IMG/VR virus record: IMGVR_UViG_3300029893_000001
Coordinates: 328,329-392,328 of that record
Strand: one strand, 5' to 3'
From: a virus
DNA: 64,000 nucleotides
The position numbers and the translations under genes are program-made. Every line of letters starts with the position of its first letter. Positions within the stretch are counted from its first letter, which is position 1. The notes beneath the pieces were generated by a model that was not told the DNA's origin, did no database searches, and saw only the letters and a program-made list of their open reading frames with translations. Of this stretch, positions 61,989 to 64,000 are shown piece by piece.

Positions 61989-62453
61989 TTAGCAGTGGTC
62001 CCAATCGTATGCAACGAGTCGACCGTCTACAGTGCGACCCACTTGCCCACCATCGATTCCCCATGTCCAATCTGGTTTCTCAGACCAACCAACATGTTCG
62101 ACATATTCCATCCGGAGTACAGCGATGCCAAGTTCTTTTCCCAAACTGTCGTCGAAGTTACATCGGGCAAGGAACTCGGGCTGTTCATCCCAAGAGTTTG
62201 CCTCGTAGAAGTTGGCGTGGAAACCGGTCTCATTGAGAGGGATCTTGATTACTTCGGTAGGGCTGATGCGAAAGCAGATCCGATTTCGTCCCTCTCCAAT
62301 CTCGGGACCGAAGCGGTCTCGGGCCTTTTCTATTGCTTCTCGGCAAACGCTTCTGAGTTTGTTTTCATCCTCAACTTCGACGATGAAGGACGGCTGCCTA
62401 AGCAGATTGATATCTTTGGAAGCCTTCGTCTTAGGTACGTATTTCTTAGGCAT
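61989..62453 (-). CDS. Protein-kinase-like fold protein, catalytic status unclear
   Basis: 154 residues. RICFRISPTEVIKIPLNETG recalls the ATP-lysine strand (VIKIP), and GRLVAYDWDHC at the end recalls the VVYDW metal segment of aminoglycoside-kinase-like proteins. No HxD catalytic loop between them. Overlaps the upstream stop. Confidence 0.5.
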   Translation of the reverse strand: MPKKYVPKTKASKDINLLRQPSFIVEVEDENKLRSVCREAIEKARDRFGPEIGEGRNRICFRISPTEVIKIPLNETGFHANFYEANSWDEQPEFLARCNFDDSLGKELGIAVLRMEYVEHVGWSEKPDWTWGIDGGQVGRTVDGRLVAYDWDHC

Positions 62454-62763
62454 CGTGAACTGGACACTGCCTTGTGATAGGAAGGTCTGCGTCGTTGCAG
62501 TTGCAGTAATAGATTGAACCATCCTCTACGACGGCCTCATCCGGTCCAGGAATCGGGGGACATTCTGAAATCGGTTCGCTCCACCACCATCCCTTCCAGG
62601 AAGTCCCTTCAACAAGTACGTGGTCAAGCCCCCGTACAGGATGCTGCGGGCAAAATAGGGCGCCGCTGGGTAGGCTCGCCACTGTAAGCAACCCAACTAC
62701 ATCCCAATTATTAGCCCGAGTCCAGTATACCCCAGGCTGATTCGGCATCACGCGCTGCCACAT
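62446..62763 (-). CDS. Unknown 105-residue protein with Cys pairs
   Basis: VYWTRANNWDVVGLLTV then WKGWWWSEPISECPP and YYCNCNDADLPITRQCPVH. AAGGAGGT before ATG. Confidence 0.6.
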   Translation of the reverse strand: MWQRVMPNQPGVYWTRANNWDVVGLLTVASLPSGALFCPQHPVRGLDHVLVEGTSWKGWWWSEPISECPPIPGPDEAVVEDGSIYYCNCNDADLPITRQCPVHDA

Positions 62764-62778
62764 AAGACCTCCTTAAAC

Positions 62779-62806
62779 GAGCAAGGGCCCCGCAGGGCCC
62801 ATGCTC
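62779..62806 (-). terminator. GC hairpin
   Basis: GAGC-GGGCCC/GGGCCC-GCTC after 62805-63224. Confidence 0.6.
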
Positions 62807-63224
62807 AGAACGTCGCCGAGCCCGTACACCAGGCTTCAGCAATCTCTTGGAAGGGATCACTGTCGGGGTCCAGGTTCCAGTCGACTTGCTTGGCCAACTG
62901 CGGATTGGCTTCGATGATCCTGTCGATGGTGCTGACGTCCGAGTAGTCGATCAACTCGGACTCTGCCGTGACGATCATCTCGTTCAGATCGTTACTCACT
63001 TCGTCCAGCAAACCATCGACTTCGATGTAATCGTATCCAGCGAAGTGTAGCTCGTAAGACGGAGTGAGCGAGCAGATGTGGACGTGCAGATTGCGATCGA
63101 ACACGTACACTGTCCAGATCGCAGTCGTCATCTCCTGGATGTCTTCTCTCCAGAATCCGCGACAGGGAACCTTGACCAGCCAGTAGTCCGGCGGGACCTT
63201 GCGCTCCTCGGCGACGTCTTCCAT
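62805..63224 (-). CDS. Unknown acidic 139-residue protein
   Basis: DYWLVKVPCRGFWREDIQEM; LDPDSDPFQEIAEAWCTGSA. GGGAGG before ATG, terminator after stop. Confidence 0.6.
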   Translation of the reverse strand: MEDVAEERKVPPDYWLVKVPCRGFWREDIQEMTTAIWTVYVFDRNLHVHICSLTPSYELHFAGYDYIEVDGLLDEVSNDLNEMIVTAESELIDYSDVSTIDRIIEANPQLAKQVDWNLDPDSDPFQEIAEAWCTGSATF

Positions 63225-63226
63225 GA

Positions 63227-63305
63227 TTAGTCCTCCCACGGATCCCGATGGCGTCGAGGCCCGTAGATGTGAGTGTAGATGATACTATTGCCCCAAGGAT
63301 CGTTG
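63227..63305 (-). pseudogene. Protein-like stretch without start
   Basis: NDPWGNSIIYTHIYGPRRHR plus DPWED ends at the next ribosome binding site. It is in frame with the upstream gene beyond its TGA, or one base off from an AGGAG-preceded ATG at 63307-63309. Readthrough or one-base frameshift. Confidence 0.35.
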
Positions 63306-63307
63306 CA

Positions 63308-63574
63308 TCACTCCTGGAAGGGGACTTCCTGCTGGAACCCCTTTCGCTCCAGCAGATCCGTCATGGCATCCGCCATCTTCTGGGCCATTTCGTAGCCCAG
63401 GAATGTCGTGCCCAGCGAATCCTTGAACGTCTTGTCGGATCCCTGCCAACGAGACACGAATGTGAGGGTCTCGTGCGCTCGTTCGCTTTCTCCCGTCGCT
63501 TCTCTCGACAGGTAGATTCGCGCACCGTAGCCAGCCGCAGCCGGTGTCGTGAAGAACAGCTTGTGCTTTCTCAT
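63308..63574 (-). CDS. Unknown 88-residue protein
   Basis: MRKHKLFFTTPAAAGYGARI start; helical end. GAGGG before ATG. Confidence 0.6.
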   Translation of the reverse strand: MRKHKLFFTTPAAAGYGARIYLSREATGESERAHETLTFVSRWQGSDKTFKDSLGTTFLGYEMAQKMADAMTDLLERKGFQQEVPFQE

Positions 63575-63610
63575 TATTCATCCCTCTCGATGGAAGCGGG
63601 TGCGGAGGCT

Positions 63611-63865
63611 TCAGCACTCGATGAAGAATCCGCCGTGGACCGTCATGACATTCGCGAACTGCTCCTCGTAGATATCGAGGACCTTCTGCGAAGTCTCGCC
63701 GAGTTCCACCGGCCTGAGCATGGCTCGGTAGATCCGAGACAGCCTGAGCCCCTCCCGTCGGAGAAGCGTCTTGAAACTCTCCTCCGTCAGGATGTATTCC
63801 ATGTCGAGATACGTACGCATCCAGCCGTTGAGGATACGTTCACGGTCCTTGTCGAGGTTCAACAT
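63611..63865 (-). CDS. Unknown 84-residue protein
   Basis: MLNLDKDRERILNGWMRTYL start; GGGAGGG before ATG, promoter motif 63899-63915. Confidence 0.6.
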   Translation of the reverse strand: MLNLDKDRERILNGWMRTYLDMEYILTEESFKTLLRREGLRLSRIYRAMLRPVELGETSQKVLDIYEEQFANVMTVHGGFFIEC

Positions 63866-63893
63866 TCTGCCCTCCCGGCGCCAGCCGTTGCTA

Positions 63894-64000
63894 CTATTTA
63901 CTATCGGCTGGGTTCGCTACTCGCTCACGTGCGATGCGATCCAACCAGGACTGGTTCTCTGGAGAGTCGATCCGGGACACAACCTTTTCGACCCACTGCT
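63894..64000 (-). CDS. C-terminal end of a gene entering from the right
   Basis: Frame WVEKVVSRIDSPENQSWLDR continuing to ANPADSK and TAG; 5' part lies outside the window. Its last codons contain the promoter motif of the next gene. Confidence 0.55.
   Translation of the reverse strand, partial: QWVEKVVSRIDSPENQSWLDRIARERVANPADSK
63899..63915 (-). promoter_or_regulatory. Promoter motif copy
   Basis: gaacccagccgatagta, inside the end of the right-edge gene, upstream of 63611-63865. Confidence 0.7.

Overview
The window looks like part of a large tailed-phage (probably jumbo-phage) genome. About 155 mostly short genes are packed almost entirely on the minus strand, with ATGA/TGATG start-stop overlaps, strong AGGAGG-type ribosome binding sites, two clear tRNA genes and very few recognisable proteins. 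The few plus-strand genes include two virion-type proteins (4180-5886 and 54126-54944) that appear to share an N-terminal domain. No capsid, terminase or DNA polymerase gene is visible, so this is an accessory and early-gene region. Short high-GC patches (15.06-15.85 kb), one with a fragment of a bacterial AbiEi-type antitoxin, suggest a high-GC host. The host cannot be named from this sequence.

Left part (1-31 kb): long operons with few promoters. They carry a CoaB-like flavoprotein and an ADP-ribosylglycohydrolase (1-1.5 kb), an AAA+ ATPase, a plus-strand beta-helix tail-type protein, an M23-like protein, a membrane-anchored protein that reads like the A and B domains of pyruvate kinase, a vWA protein beside a J-domain/Ser-Thr kinase fusion, an HD hydrolase, a HAD phosphatase, a nucleotidyltransferase-fold protein, a GNAT, a 2H phosphoesterase resembling anti-CBASS Acb1, a HigA-like antitoxin and an HNH-type protein. 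Many small zinc-ribbon proteins lie between them.

Right part (31-64 kb): short units, often one gene each, of the form promoter, gene, GC-rich hairpin terminator. The promoter-like element is a 17-bp motif, GAACCC-N4-GATANTA, read leftward. I find 41 copies in the window (6 in the left half, 35 in the right), usually 20-40 bases before a start codon. Most proteins here are unknown. Exceptions include a predicted lipoprotein, a zinc-knuckle protein, a bL12-like C-terminal domain on a coiled coil, a winged-helix protein and a P-loop kinase.

The most unusual feature is a set of gene-free, highly structured stretches between 31 and 43 kb: a tandem array of seven hairpins (31401-31620); structured segments at 33203-33349, 34242-34400 and 36413-36594, two of them directly behind a copy of the promoter motif; a 213-base element closed by a perfect 23-bp inverted repeat behind another copy (38704-38916); and about 0.8 kb without genes beside tRNA genes (42.04-42.85 kb). 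These look like phage non-coding RNAs, the last resembling in size and setting the giant RNAs known next to phage tRNAs. No covariance or expression evidence is available here.
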